A stretch of 9,260 nt of DNA from Streptomyces sp. NBC_01707 (GCF_041438805.1 NZ_CP109192.1:1-9260); one strand, 5' to 3'; numbered from the stretch's first letter, positions 1-6,048 are shown. A program made the numbers and translations. Notes: a model not told the origin generated them from the sequence alone.

Positions 1-2
1 GC

Positions 3-128
3 CTGGAACAGATGCGTGTCCGTACCGCCGCTGCCCGCGCCGCCGTCCTGCCACCCACCTCGCCCCTGCACCAACCACCTGCACCCGGCAGCCACCGGCC
101 TCACTACCAACGTCCCTCGAACCACTGA
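3..128 (+). CDS. Possible C-terminal end of a gene entering from the left (partial)
   Basis: The third forward frame is open from the window edge to a TGA at 126-128. It reads LEQMRVRTAAARAAVLPP and then a Pro/His-rich tail ending in RPSNH. The first part looks like a charged alpha-helix, which is more protein-like than the other two frames here. Only ~41 residues are visible, no domain can be recognised, and high-GC DNA often has chance open frames. The call rests on composition and position alone; it could equally be non-coding. Confidence 0.3.
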   Translation: MEQMRVRTAAARAAVLPPTSPLHQPPAPGSHRPHYQRPSNH

Positions 129-152
129 GACAGGACCGCGGGGACTGCCACG

Positions 153-164
153 CGACTGCAGTCG
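153..164. repeat. 12-bp perfect palindrome CGACTGCAGTCG
   Basis: The sequence equals its own reverse complement and lies six bases before the first of four 19-bp dyads. With no loop it is more likely a protein-binding site than a hairpin, but it may be chance. Confidence 0.4.
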
Positions 165-170
165 ATCAAG

Positions 171-453
171 GTATGCCCGAGACGAATACTTCCGATATCC
201 CCCGGCGGGGATTCGCAAGGGACTTGAGCCCCAGGCAGCCTCGGACACAGGCTTGACGGCCCCGTCCCTGACGCGAGGGGGTCGGCCGGCGTAAGGCGTA
301 GGGCACCCCGCTGGAGGCGGGGCACGGTATGCGTCTGACGAATACTTCGAGAGCGCGTGCGGACGGTTCAAGTATTCGCGGGACGCGTACTGTGCGCTGA
401 GTGGGCGGAAGGGCCGGTTCCCGGAGTTCGCAGCGTATTCGTCTCACGAATGC
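171..453. promoter_or_regulatory. Cluster of four 19-bp operator-like dyads
   Basis: Four 19-base sites share the layout GTAT-N11-ATAC or ATGC/GTAC: 171-189 GTATGCCCGAGACGAATAC, 327-345 GTATGCGTCTGACGAATAC, 372-390 GTATTCGCGGGACGCGTAC and 435-453 GTATTCGTCTCACGAATGC. Together they suggest an ideal dyad GTATTCGTNNNACGAATAC with 8-bp arms and a 3-base centre. Sites two and four match their own mirror at 7 of 8 arm positions, sites one and three at 5 of 8. Start-to-start spacing is 156, 45 and 63 bases. No gene is evident here. Such clusters are usual for a dimeric repressor, replication iterons or a partition site; the cognate protein is not identifiable. Confidence 0.6.
197..212. repeat. Short hairpin ATCCCC / GGGGAT
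   Basis: Six-base perfect arms at 197-202 and 207-212, separated by CCGG-type bases, sit just after the first 19-bp dyad. A second G/C stem, CCCCGC / GCGGGG, lies at 306-311 and 317-322, just before the second dyad. Neither is followed by a T-run. Either could structure the region or be chance in GC-rich DNA. Confidence 0.3.
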
Positions 454-516
454 TTCTGTCGATGCCTGTACGTGAGCGACGCCAAGGAACAGCTCGGGGA
501 GCATGCGTGTGGAGAC

Positions 517-567
517 TCCTGCGCCCGGCATATATGCCTCCTGGCGGCATGTATGCCAGGCGCAGGA
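517..567. repeat. 22-bp inverted repeat built from two 12-bp palindromes
   Basis: Arms at 517-538 and 546-567 match in 20 of 22 positions around a 7-base spacer (539-545). Each arm contains its own palindrome-like core: GGCATATATGCC (527-538, perfect) and GGCATGTATGCC (546-557, one change). The outer part TCCTGCGCC pairs with GGCGCAGGA. The DNA could bind two dimers side by side, or the RNA could fold into a strong stem. There is no T-run, so an intrinsic terminator is possible but not favoured. It lies ~145 bases upstream of the PAS gene start and could regulate it. Confidence 0.6.
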
Positions 568-710
568 CCGGTGGCTGCAGAGGCACTCACCTCGAAGCCG
601 ATGCCACCGTTGCTGCGACGTGGGGAGTGTCGGTCGGCCGGAGGCGGTCTGGCTGGGGTAGACGTCGGAGAATGCGCGCTTCCGGCAGTGGTGAGGTTTA
701 TTCGTTCGCT

Positions 711-1204
711 GTGGACTATGCGGCGGTCTTCCGCGCGATCCTGGGCTCAGCGCTGCTCCTGACGCCGGATCTGGTCTTGGTGGATGCCAACCAGGCTTTC
801 CTGGAGGCGTGCGATCGCTCTCGCGAGGAGTTGGTGGGCTTTTCGGTGTTCGATGTGTTCCGGCGGGATCCGCAGGACCCCGTGGCCCGGGGCATCCGGC
901 TTCGCGCGTGCGTGGAGTGAGTGCTCGCGACACGGGAGCTGATACCAAGGTGCTGTGCTGGTACGACCTTCCGGTGCCTGGCCGTCGGCCGGGGCGCTTT
1001 GAGGAGCGTTACTGGAGCTTGGTCACCGCACCGGTCCTTGGCCCAGATGGCCAGGTCGTTCTGATCATTTCGCAGGTGAGGGATGTCACCGGGCTGGTCC
1101 GTTCCCGTGTTGCTCTGGACAACGGCGAGACGCTGAGCAGAGCGGAGACCATGACCGCCGCGCTGCTGGCGCGGTCCCGGGCACTCCAGAAGCGCAACGA
1201 AAGC
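711..1204 (+). pseudogene. PAS-domain regulator, N-terminal part (broken)
   Basis: Translation from GTG 711 gives VDYAAVFRAILGSALLLTPD, then VDANQAFLEACDRSREELVG and FDVFRRDPQDP. This is a PAS sensory domain of the kind found at the N-terminus of Streptomyces regulators and SpoIIE-type (PP2C) phosphatases. The homology stops at a TGA (918-920), resumes in the same frame as VLATREL, and shifts frame at ~938. From there YDLPVPG, FEERYWSLVTAPVLGPDG and QVRDVTGLV complete the PAS fold, followed by a helix (ETLSRAETMTAALLARSRAL). One nonsense codon plus one frameshift make it a pseudogene. The expected C-terminal catalytic domain is gone, replaced by an IS630 fragment. ATG 672 in the same frame is an alternative start; neither start has a strong ribosome-binding site. 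Family assignment to a SpoIIE-type phosphatase is inference from the PAS type. Confidence 0.8.
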
Positions 1205-1621
1205 CTGCGGCTGATCTACCGCCCCCGTTTCCACCTGCCCTTCAAAGGGGCACGCAAGAGCTTCGCGTGGACCGATTACCGCGACTTGGCCGTCCGGACC
1301 CACCTCCAGCTCGGCGGCCCGGTCGTGCTCGTGTGGGACAACTTGAACACCCACCTGGCCGCCGGCATGAAGCAGTACGCGGCCGACCACGACTGGCTCA
1401 CCGTCTTCCAACTACCCAGTTACGCGCCCGACCTCAACCCGGTGGAAGGCATCTGGTCGCTCCTACGGCGCGGACCGATGGCCAACACCGCGTTCACCGA
1501 TCCCGACCACCTCACCCAGACCCTCCGGCGCGGCCTGCGACACATCCAGCTCAGACCCGGCCTCATCAACGGCTGCCTCGCCGGCACCGGCCTGACCATT
1601 ACCCCACCGACCCCGACCTGA
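1205..1621 (+). pseudogene. IS630-family transposase, C-terminal fragment
   Basis: The frame reads RLIYR, then PVVLVWDNLNTHLAAGM, LTVFQLPSYAPDLNPVEGIW and GLINGCLAGTGL. This is the C-terminal half of the DDE domain of IS630 (Tc1/mariner-like) transposases. The second catalytic Asp (WDN, ~1337) and the Glu (PVEGIW, ~1445) are present, 35 residues apart. The N-terminal DNA-binding domain and the first Asp are missing, so it cannot be active. It continues in frame from the end of the PAS pseudogene, giving a chimeric open frame across the junction at ~1205. On its right it runs directly into an oppositely oriented IS3 fragment. No complete terminal inverted repeats were identified. Confidence 0.88.
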
Positions 1622-1630
1622 AAACCTCAG

Positions 1631-2062
1631 TAACGCGTTGACCACGAGGGTGGCGTCCTGTCTGGAGTCGATCGACCAGCCCACGATCTTGCGGCTGAAC
1701 GCGTCCAGGACCGCCGCGCAGTACACCCACCCTTCTGTGGTGAGGTGTTGCGTGATGTCGGTGACCCACAGCTCGTTGGCACGCAGCCGATGGAACTTCC
1801 GGTTGACCAGGTCATCGGCGGTGACGACACCCCGCAGGCGCTTGATCCGCACCGGTCCGGGCAGCCCGTAGATCCCGGCCTGTGTCATCAGGACCGACAC
1901 GGTCATCGAGCACACCTGGATGCCCATGCCCAAGGTGAGCTCGGCGTGGACGCGGTGGTAGCCGTAGGTGCCGCGTGAGGCGACGTGGACCTCCCGGATC
2001 AGCCCGGTCAGCCGTCGAAGTGCGCTGTCACCAAACCTGCTGACCAGCCCATTTAACTCCAC
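1631..2062 (-). pseudogene. IS3-family OrfB transposase fragment (truncated at both ends)
   Basis: The reverse strand reads LTGLIREVHVASRGTYGYHR, then RVHAELTLGMGI, TADDLVNRKFHRL, NELWVTDITQHLTTEGWVYC and VLDAFSRKIVGWSIDS. This is the HTH_21-like segment and the start of the rve integrase core of IS3-group OrfB. The first catalytic Asp (WVTDIT) is present. The homology ends at VVNAL (~1631), where it meets the IS630 fragment, so the later acidic residues of the DDE triad are lost. The right side is cut near 2030-2062, so the start is missing too. The open reverse frame continues past 1631 only as antisense of IS630. Confidence 0.88.
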
Positions 2063-2176
2063 AGTACGGGACGATAGAAGCTTACTGACTGCTCATCCGG
2101 AACGAAAGACCCGTAAATTCTATGGAGAGCCTTCAGTCGCGGCTAGATTGCGACAGAGAACAATTCACTCTGATTT

Positions 2177-2183
2177 GGGAGGA
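2177..2183 (+). promoter_or_regulatory. Ribosome-binding site of the small secreted protein
   Basis: GGGAGGA lies three bases before GTG 2187 and decides this start over the longer in-frame extension upstream, which would begin inside the IS3 fragment. Confidence 0.7.
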
Positions 2184-2186
2184 TTC

Positions 2187-2489
2187 GTGCTCAAGCGACG
2201 AGCGATCGCCGTCATCGCATTGGCCGTGATGGCCACAGCCGGAATGGCAACCAGTGCGAGTGCGGCTAGTGGGAATACTGTGAGAGTGGGACCTGGCAGT
2301 CCTACTTCTCTGACAACTGTATTGTTCGTCCCGCCTGTCCAAGGATACGGTGGCGAATATGACACTGAAGAAGAATGCTATGTTCAGGGCGTAATAAAGA
2401 GGAACACCGGCAGCTGGAACTCCTTTAGTTGCAAGGGGCCCAATGAGAACAATAAGTGGGACCTCATACTCTATCTCTTCCCCGAGTGA
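2187..2489 (+). CDS. Small secreted protein with Sec signal peptide, 100 aa
   Basis: GTG at 2187 is preceded by GGGAGGA (2177-2183), a strong Shine-Dalgarno with a short 3-base gap. Residues 1-27 form a signal peptide: basic MLKRRA, hydrophobic IAVIALAVMATAGMA, then TSASA, with likely signal peptidase I cleavage at ASA|AS. The mature ~73 aa contain two Cys (EEECYV and FSCKG), likely joined by a disulfide once exported, and end in WDLILYLFPE. It resembles the many small Cys-containing secreted proteins of actinobacteria, but I cannot name a family. The gene and its 120-base leader are clearly AT-richer than the surrounding IS remnants, with codons such as AAT, ATA, TTT and TCT. This fits a different origin or a non-decayed island. 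No convincing promoter was found. Confidence 0.8.
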   Translation: MLKRRAIAVIALAVMATAGMATSASAASGNTVRVGPGSPTSLTTVLFVPPVQGYGGEYDTEEECYVQGVIKRNTGSWNSFSCKGPNENNKWDLILYLFPE

Positions 2490-2673
2490 TCTTACGGCTT
2501 GCCCGCCATGAAGACAGGGCCCCTGCCAGCTCGTAGTTGTCGAAGCCCATGAGCAACAGGAGGTCCGTTTACCCCAGTCTTCTGTGTTGCTGCCTGCTGA
2601 TTCTCGGCCCTCCCTGCCGTGTGGTCGCCTCGTGCACGTGGATGGCAACGCGGCTGATCGTCCACACCATATT

Positions 2674-2853
2674 CGGTGCTATCCGTCGGACCTGACGGAC
2701 GTCGACTGGGCGGTGGTGCGGGACCTGCCCTCGGTGCCGGAGTGGCTGGAGGGCAGGGGCGGCCAGCCGGAAGGCTACTGACACCGGCAGATGATCGACG
2801 CCATGGTCGCCGCGGGCATCACCCACCAGGTGATGCCCGCGAAGGGGTCTTGA
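2674..2853 (+). pseudogene. IS5-family transposase, N-terminal remnant
   Basis: The frame reads RCYPSDLTDVDWAVVRDLP, then VPEWLEGRGGQPEGY, a TGA at 2779-2781, and HRQMIDAMVAAGITHQVMP before a second TGA at 2851-2853. YPSDLTD-x-W, the GG-P motif, HRQMIDA and GI-x3-MP are the hallmarks of the N-terminal domain (DUF4096 type) of IS5-family transposases from Streptomyces. The in-frame stop and an apparent small deletion after IDA show decay, and the whole catalytic DDE domain is missing. It meets a reverse-strand IS3 remnant at ~2851. Confidence 0.78.
2811..2841. repeat. 13-bp perfect stem-loop at an IS5/IS3 junction
   Basis: CGCGGGCATCACC (2811-2823) pairs perfectly with 2829-2841 around the loop CACCA. 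GGGGTC/GACCCC follows at 2845-2858. It lies in the last codons of the IS5 remnant, next to the probable end of the IS3 remnant. No T-run follows. It could end transcription by structure alone, but may be a by-product of decay. Confidence 0.5.
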
Positions 2854-3140
2854 CCCCGGGTCCTGGACACGGGTTATGCGGCTTTGGTCAGCGCAGTTGT
2901 TGTTTGGAATGCTCGCTTGTAGGCGATCGGGCTGCGGTGTCCGAGGCTGGAGTGGCGTTGGATGTGTTGTACCGGTGCAGCCAGCGGAAGAGGTCGAGGT
3001 GGGCGTCGCGTTCGGTGTCTCATGCCCGGCGGCCTTGGAGGGTTTCCCGTCTGCAGGTCGCGTTGAATGATTCGGCGAGTGCATTGTCCGCGCTGGAGCC
3101 GACCGCGCCCGACACAGCCAGCGTCCTGACCTTCATGCCC
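2851..3140 (-). pseudogene. IS3-family OrfB transposase, C-terminal remnant
   Basis: The reverse strand reads AVGSSADNALAESFNATCRR and ETLQGRRA, then a TGA where a Trp codon is expected (3020-3022), then DTERDAHLDLFRWLHRYNT. Near 2965 the frame changes and continues QRHSSLGHRSPIAYKRAFQ to a TAA at 2874-2876. The block containing the catalytic Glu (NALAESF) and the RHSSLGHRSP tail are diagnostic of IS3-group OrfB. One nonsense codon, one frameshift and loss of everything before AVGSS make it inactive. Sequence beyond the stop (2851-2873, TGACCCCGGGTCCTGGACAC) probably includes the element's terminal inverted repeat. It differs from the IS3 fragment at 1631-2062, which covers a non-overlapping part of OrfB; whether both came from one element is unknown. 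Confidence 0.85.
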
Positions 3141-3254
3141 CAATGCTCGACGGACTCTTGGTCGTCATTGTTCAATGCCCTCCCGACCAGGAGGACTCGC
3201 TGCCTCGATCACGCCAGCGCGTCGAGCCACTGCGGGCGGCCTCAGAGGTGTGCG

Positions 3255-3471
3255 ATGCGGCTGTGGACGAGCCTTGTGTGCTCGTCGATCGACCACCGGC
3301 CCGCCGAAGAGTCCCTCTATGCTTGCCAGGTCGCTGCGGCCTACATGCACGCCTCGGGCGAGGGCATCGACCCCCCCATACGGCGCGCTGGTGGAACTGG
3401 TCCGCGACATCCAGTCCGGCAAGGCCAACGTCTATCAGGCAGGCGACCACATCCGCTCCTGGCGCATGTGA
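3255..3471 (+). pseudogene. Unrecognised short gene interrupted by a C7 run
   Basis: Starting at ATG 3255 one frame gives MRLWTSLVCSSIDHRPAEES, then LYACQVAAAYMHASGEGIDP. At a run of seven C (3371-3377) the sensible reading moves to the next frame, giving YGALVELVRDIQSGKANVYQ and AGDHIRSWRM with a TGA at 3469-3471. With six C the two halves would form one ~71-aa protein. The second half has clear protein-like composition. No family is recognised. It may be the tail of a larger decayed gene, since 3141-3254 shows no frame I can assign. A sequencing error in the C-run is possible. Confidence 0.35.
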
Positions 3472-3629
3472 CGGCGGCGCGAGGTTCTCTCTGGTCTTCC
3501 TGGGGCTCACCGGCGGCGGCCGACGGCCCAGTCCGGATCGCGTACGGGCGCCGGCGCTCGCGTTTTCCTCCACCCGTTCCGGCGTCAGCGTGGCGGCCCT
3601 GCTCCGTTGATTCCCGACCCATGCCCCGA
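3472..3629. other. Stretch with no supported gene
   Basis: Both strands have open frames here, but they are arginine/proline/serine-rich translations typical of high-GC chance frames. No motif, ribosome-binding site or repeat was found. It probably represents worn-down mobile DNA between two transposase remnants. Confidence 0.4.
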
Positions 3630-3848
3630 GACGGATCTCCCCGTGCAAGCCGGCTGAAATGAGACGACTCCATCCGGGCGAGGCGGTGATCCGGACAGCG
3701 GCCAGCCACCGCCACACCGTCCGCTCCGACTTCCCAACGCTTGTGCCACCAGGTGCACATGCGCGGTCGTCAGCTCTCCACGGCTGTCAAGGTCCAGCAA
3801 CCGGGGCATCGCAGCCGCACGCCCCGACGCCAGCGGGAACACGGCCAT
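3630..3848 (-). pseudogene. Probable Mu/IS481-like transposase, N-terminal remnant (frameshifted)
   Basis: The reverse strand starts MAVFPLASGRAAAMPRLLDL, then DSRGELTTAHVHLVAQALG. A one-base loss at ~3732 moves the reading to SERTVWRWLAAVRITASPGW. The pattern LLDLD-RGELT-HV-LVA-ALG-SERTVWRWLA is the N-terminal helix-turn-helix of DDE transposases of the Mu/IS481-like type that are common in Streptomyces. The downstream catalytic rve domain is absent. Start ATG 3848 is an inference; ATG 3809 (MPRLLDL) is also possible. Family assignment rests on remembered similarity of this helix-turn-helix segment and is moderate. Confidence 0.6.
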
Positions 3849-4069
3849 CGGAGAGTCTCCGGGATCCTCGCCGTGGCTTCCCGGCATGTGCGGCCCCCTC
3901 CGCCGAGTACTGGACCGCACGGCTTGCCGTCCTGCTCCAGGTATCCCAGCCCTTCGGCACCCAACTGACCGGAATCGGCATACGACTGACACGAACCATC
4001 GTCACCCAGTAAGCCGTGTCCGCGTAAGTGAGTGTTTGACATCCCTGGTCGTACGGCCCGGCCGTCGGG
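3849..4069. other. Stretch with no supported gene
   Basis: No frame carries recognisable homology. TTGACA occurs at 4036-4041 on the forward strand upstream of the Cys-rich ORF, but no TANNNT hexamer follows at 16-18 bases, so I do not call a promoter. Confidence 0.4.
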
Positions 4070-4385
4070 ATGCTGGGGGTTATGGCCTCTGGTGGGGTGG
4101 TTCGAAGGTATTGCGGGGAGTGTGGGGCCGCTGCCGCCGACGAAGTCGGCGGCAGCGGTGTTCTGTTCGGGTAGGTGCAGGTCGCGGCGGTGGCGAGCGT
4201 TGGAGCAGGCCCGCCGGCGGGTGGCGGCGATGCAGCGTGGGGACGAAGTGACGTGTCCGGTCTGCGGCCGTGGATGGACGGCGGGGGTTGAACATCGGCG
4301 CTCGGCGGTGTTCTGTTCTTCGCGGTGCCGCACGCGGGCCTGGCGGGAGAAGGCGTCACGGAATTCCGTCACGGTGACGCCATAG
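4070..4385 (+). pseudogene. Cys-rich double zinc-finger-like protein (frameshifted)
   Basis: From ATG 4070 (or ATG 4082 in the same frame) the reading is MLGVMASGGVVRRYCGECG. It leaves frame inside a GC-rich hairpin at 4128-4158. The other frame continues AVFCSGRCRSRRWRALEQAR, RRVAAMQRGDEVTCPVCGRG, then SAVFCSSRCRTRAWREKAS to a TAG at 4383-4385. Rejoined, the protein has two similar modules, CGEC...FCSGRC and CPVC...FCSSRC. Each has the CxxC plus CxxxC spacing of a small zinc-binding domain followed by a basic RSRRWR/RTRAWR segment, suggesting nucleic-acid binding. Small FCS/RCR zinc-finger proteins occur in actinobacteria. The break could be real decay, a sequencing error in the hairpin, or, less likely, a recoding site. 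The gene lies just upstream of a helix-turn-helix-like gene. Confidence 0.55.
4128..4158. repeat. 14-bp perfect stem with GAA loop inside the zinc-finger gene
   Basis: CCGCTGCCGCCGAC (4128-4141) pairs perfectly with 4145-4158 around the three-base loop GAA. It coincides with the place where the Cys-rich coding frame changes. The GAA triloop is of the same type as in the telomere palindromes at the right end of the window, although here it is closed by C-G within ACGAAGT rather than GCGAAGC. Confidence 0.7.
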
Positions 4386-4954
4386 CCGAACGCTGCTTCC
4401 GCCCCAGTGGACCCGCCTGTTCTGCACAGGGTCGGGCAGCTTCCCGCTTCACCAGGCGGCAGGCGCGAAACAGAGGCGTGCGAGGCGCGGGCTGGAGCCT
4501 GGCGGACTTCAGCCGGGCACTGCGCGCCCAGCACGTGTGGGCCGGCTACCCCACCCCCGGAGAGATGGAGCGGATGGCAGGCCCCGGCGAACTGCCGAGC
4601 AGCACCACCCGCCGCGTCATCAGCGGCAGCACTCTGCCCGTCGACCCCCAGCAGACCCTGGCCTTTCTGAAAGCCTGCTACGTGGTCACCGCCAGCGACC
4701 ACGAACCGTGGCTCGCTGCAGCGCTGCGGGCCTTCCAGAACAGCCCGTCGCACGCGAAGGACACCAAGACCTGGGCCAAGGCCCATGACAAGCTGCGCAC
4801 CCACGTCGGCCGGGAAGCCACGTCGCCGCCTCGCTCGACTCTGCGGTCGGACTCTGTTCGGGCATGGACACGACACATCGGGGTGCGCGGAGCCTGCACA
4901 GACTGGGTCGATTCAGCCTGTGAACCCGGTGTTCGCATCGGGAATGCCCCGTGA
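4325..4954 (+). CDS. Helix-turn-helix-like (XRE-type) protein
   Basis: The core reads GWSLADFSRALRAQHVWAGY, PTPGEMERMAGPGELPSSTT, RRVISGSTLPVDPQQTLAFL and KACYVVTASDHEPWLAAALR. This matches the general plan of XRE-type domains in Streptomyces regulators: a first helix, then S-T-x-R-x-I-S-G as the recognition helix, then LP-x-(8)-FL-AC and a WL-AA-R helix. Residues after ~165 (TSPPRSTLRSDSVRAW onward) look degenerate, so the C-terminus may be eroded. The start is uncertain. GTG 4325 overlaps the end of the Cys-rich gene; GTG 4478 (VRGAGWSLADF) begins nearer the conserved part, with a weak AGAGG right before it. Given the overlap, the two products may once have worked together or been one protein. 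A specific DNA target cannot be inferred. Confidence 0.6.
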   Translation: MPHAGLAGEGVTEFRHGDAIAERCFRPSGPACSAQGRAASRFTRRQARNRGVRGAGWSLADFSRALRAQHVWAGYPTPGEMERMAGPGELPSSTTRRVISGSTLPVDPQQTLAFLKACYVVTASDHEPWLAAALRAFQNSPSHAKDTKTWAKAHDKLRTHVGREATSPPRSTLRSDSVRAWTRHIGVRGACTDWVDSACEPGVRIGNAP

Positions 4955-5008
4955 CCTGTCGGCGGGTCACGGCGTGGCTGGCCGTCGCCGGGTCTCCTGG
5001 CGACGGCC
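4949..5008. terminator. Two tandem stem-loops between convergent genes
   Basis: The first stem, CCGTGACC (4949-4956) with GGTCACGG (4965-4972), overlaps the stop codon of the helix-turn-helix gene. The second, GGCCGTCGCC (4980-4989) with GGCGACGGCC (4999-5008), has a 9-base loop. Both stems are perfect. They lie between a forward gene and the 3' end of a reverse gene (5089), where a bidirectional terminator is expected. There is no long T-run, as is common in Streptomyces. Confidence 0.65.
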
Positions 5009-5088
5009 GTGCCCTCCCAATCAGCGCTGATACTTGAGTCGGGGCCCGCCGATGTGAGTCGAAGCCGTTCAGTATCGGAGTCAGCTCA

Positions 5089-6048
5089 TCAATTCTGTTC
5101 TTGCGGCGCCTGTATGTCGCGGATGAGTGAGCGCAGGTTGAGGTGAACTGACGCGCGCGGGGCGGCGAGTGACCTGTCGGCGTTCTGGAGGAAGCGGCCG
5201 GTCTTCTTCTCCGCGACGACGTAGTCGGCATAGCCCGCAGCACAGGCGAGATAGAACAAGTCGTTCAGGTCGTTGTTGACCCACCTGTCCGACGCGTTGC
5301 GCAAGCGGGCCTGTGTGACCTCCAGCACCCCTCCGTTGAAGGGCAGGCTGGTGAAGAAGCCGACCGCCTTCTCAGGTTGCAGGTGGGCGGAGAGTTCCTC
5401 GTTGCTGATGCCTGCGAGCATGCATGCTTGAGCGATCTCCACTTTCAGATCGTCCATCATGTACATGGCCGTCACCATGCGCATGTCGCGCTCCGCTGGA
5501 TGGTCTCGGAGGGACTGGGCGAGCGTGGCCGGGGCCGCGGCCCACCGCTCGATAACCGCGTTCGTGACGTCCAGATCCTCCTTCGAGAGAGTCTCCTCCA
5601 GGAGGCTGCTCGCCCAGGCTGCGCGCCAGAATTGGTCAGCCATCCAGGGCTGCACGGGCCTAGTGACCGCGAGGCCGATGGCAGGCGCGTAGTCGAAGAA
5701 CGGCGAGTTCGCTGCGGTGGTGAAGACATCCTTCGCAGTCAGCGTCAGCCCGCTAAAAGCACCGACGAACTCGTACCGCCGCACAACCAGCGGGTTGAGC
5801 ATGTGCCACCCGCCATAAGCGTCCAGCATGGCCTGGGCGAGGTGGCGGCGGCGGTCCCTCGTGCCGGCGTGGGCGGTCTCGACCAGGTGGGCCATGGACA
5901 GCGGCAATCGGACCTGCCCCGACGCGACGAGCCCCCACAACGTGTCAGCAGCCTGGCGCTCCTCGGCAACCTGGATCTTCTCCGGCGCGACACGCGCCCG
6001 GGCCATCGTGACCCAGTGGTTCTGATCCAGATAGACGACCTTGGACAT
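5089..6048 (-). CDS. PIN-like domain protein, 319 aa (putative ribonuclease)
   Basis: ATG 6048 is preceded by AGGAG (6062-6058) nine bases upstream, which favours this start over ATG 6078 in the same frame. The N-terminus KVVYLDQNHWVTMARARV has the beta-strand-Asp pattern (Asp8) with LDQN-x-W seen in PIN-like nucleases. Near the C-terminus, VNNDLNDLFYLACAAGYADY followed by VVAEKK supplies further conserved acidic residues (Asp260, Asp263, Asp275, Glu280) in the order expected for the PIN metal site. The ~200 residues between are largely helical (e.g. 80-250) with no recognised domain. No signal peptide or membrane segment is seen, so it is cytoplasmic. It lies 202 bases downstream of the helicase on the same strand, so cotranscription is possible. 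PIN proteins cleave RNA in toxin-antitoxin and defence systems; no antitoxin is visible beside it. The nuclease role is inference. Confidence 0.85.
   Translation of the reverse strand: MSKVVYLDQNHWVTMARARVAPEKIQVAEERQAADTLWGLVASGQVRLPLSMAHLVETAHAGTRDRRRHLAQAMLDAYGGWHMLNPLVVRRYEFVGAFSGLTLTAKDVFTTAANSPFFDYAPAIGLAVTRPVQPWMADQFWRAAWASSLLEETLSKEDLDVTNAVIERWAAAPATLAQSLRDHPAERDMRMVTAMYMMDDLKVEIAQACMLAGISNEELSAHLQPEKAVGFFTSLPFNGGVLEVTQARLRNASDRWVNNDLNDLFYLACAAGYADYVVAEKKTGRFLQNADRSLAAPRASVHLNLRSLIRDIQAPQEQN

Noticed and set aside
171..453. CRISPR-like array
   Set aside because: Repeats are 19 bp, imperfect, dyad-symmetric and unevenly spaced (156, 45 and 63 bases), with no spacers of fixed length and no cas genes.
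166..948. Long reverse open frame of 260 codons with recurring VFVRRIP-like segments
   Set aside because: The repeats come from the 19-bp DNA dyads, composition is Arg/Pro/Ser-rich, and it runs antisense to the clear PAS homology.
716..1411. Reverse open frame of 231 codons
   Set aside because: Antisense of the PAS and IS630 homology; no motif of its own.
4036..4041. TTGACA as a -35 box before the Cys-rich gene
   Set aside because: No TANNNT hexamer at the right distance; a single hexamer is not enough.
3770..4876. Reverse open frame of 368 codons across 4.0-4.9 kb
   Set aside because: It covers the opposite strand of the Cys-rich and helix-turn-helix genes, whose motifs are convincing, and has no domain-like sequence.
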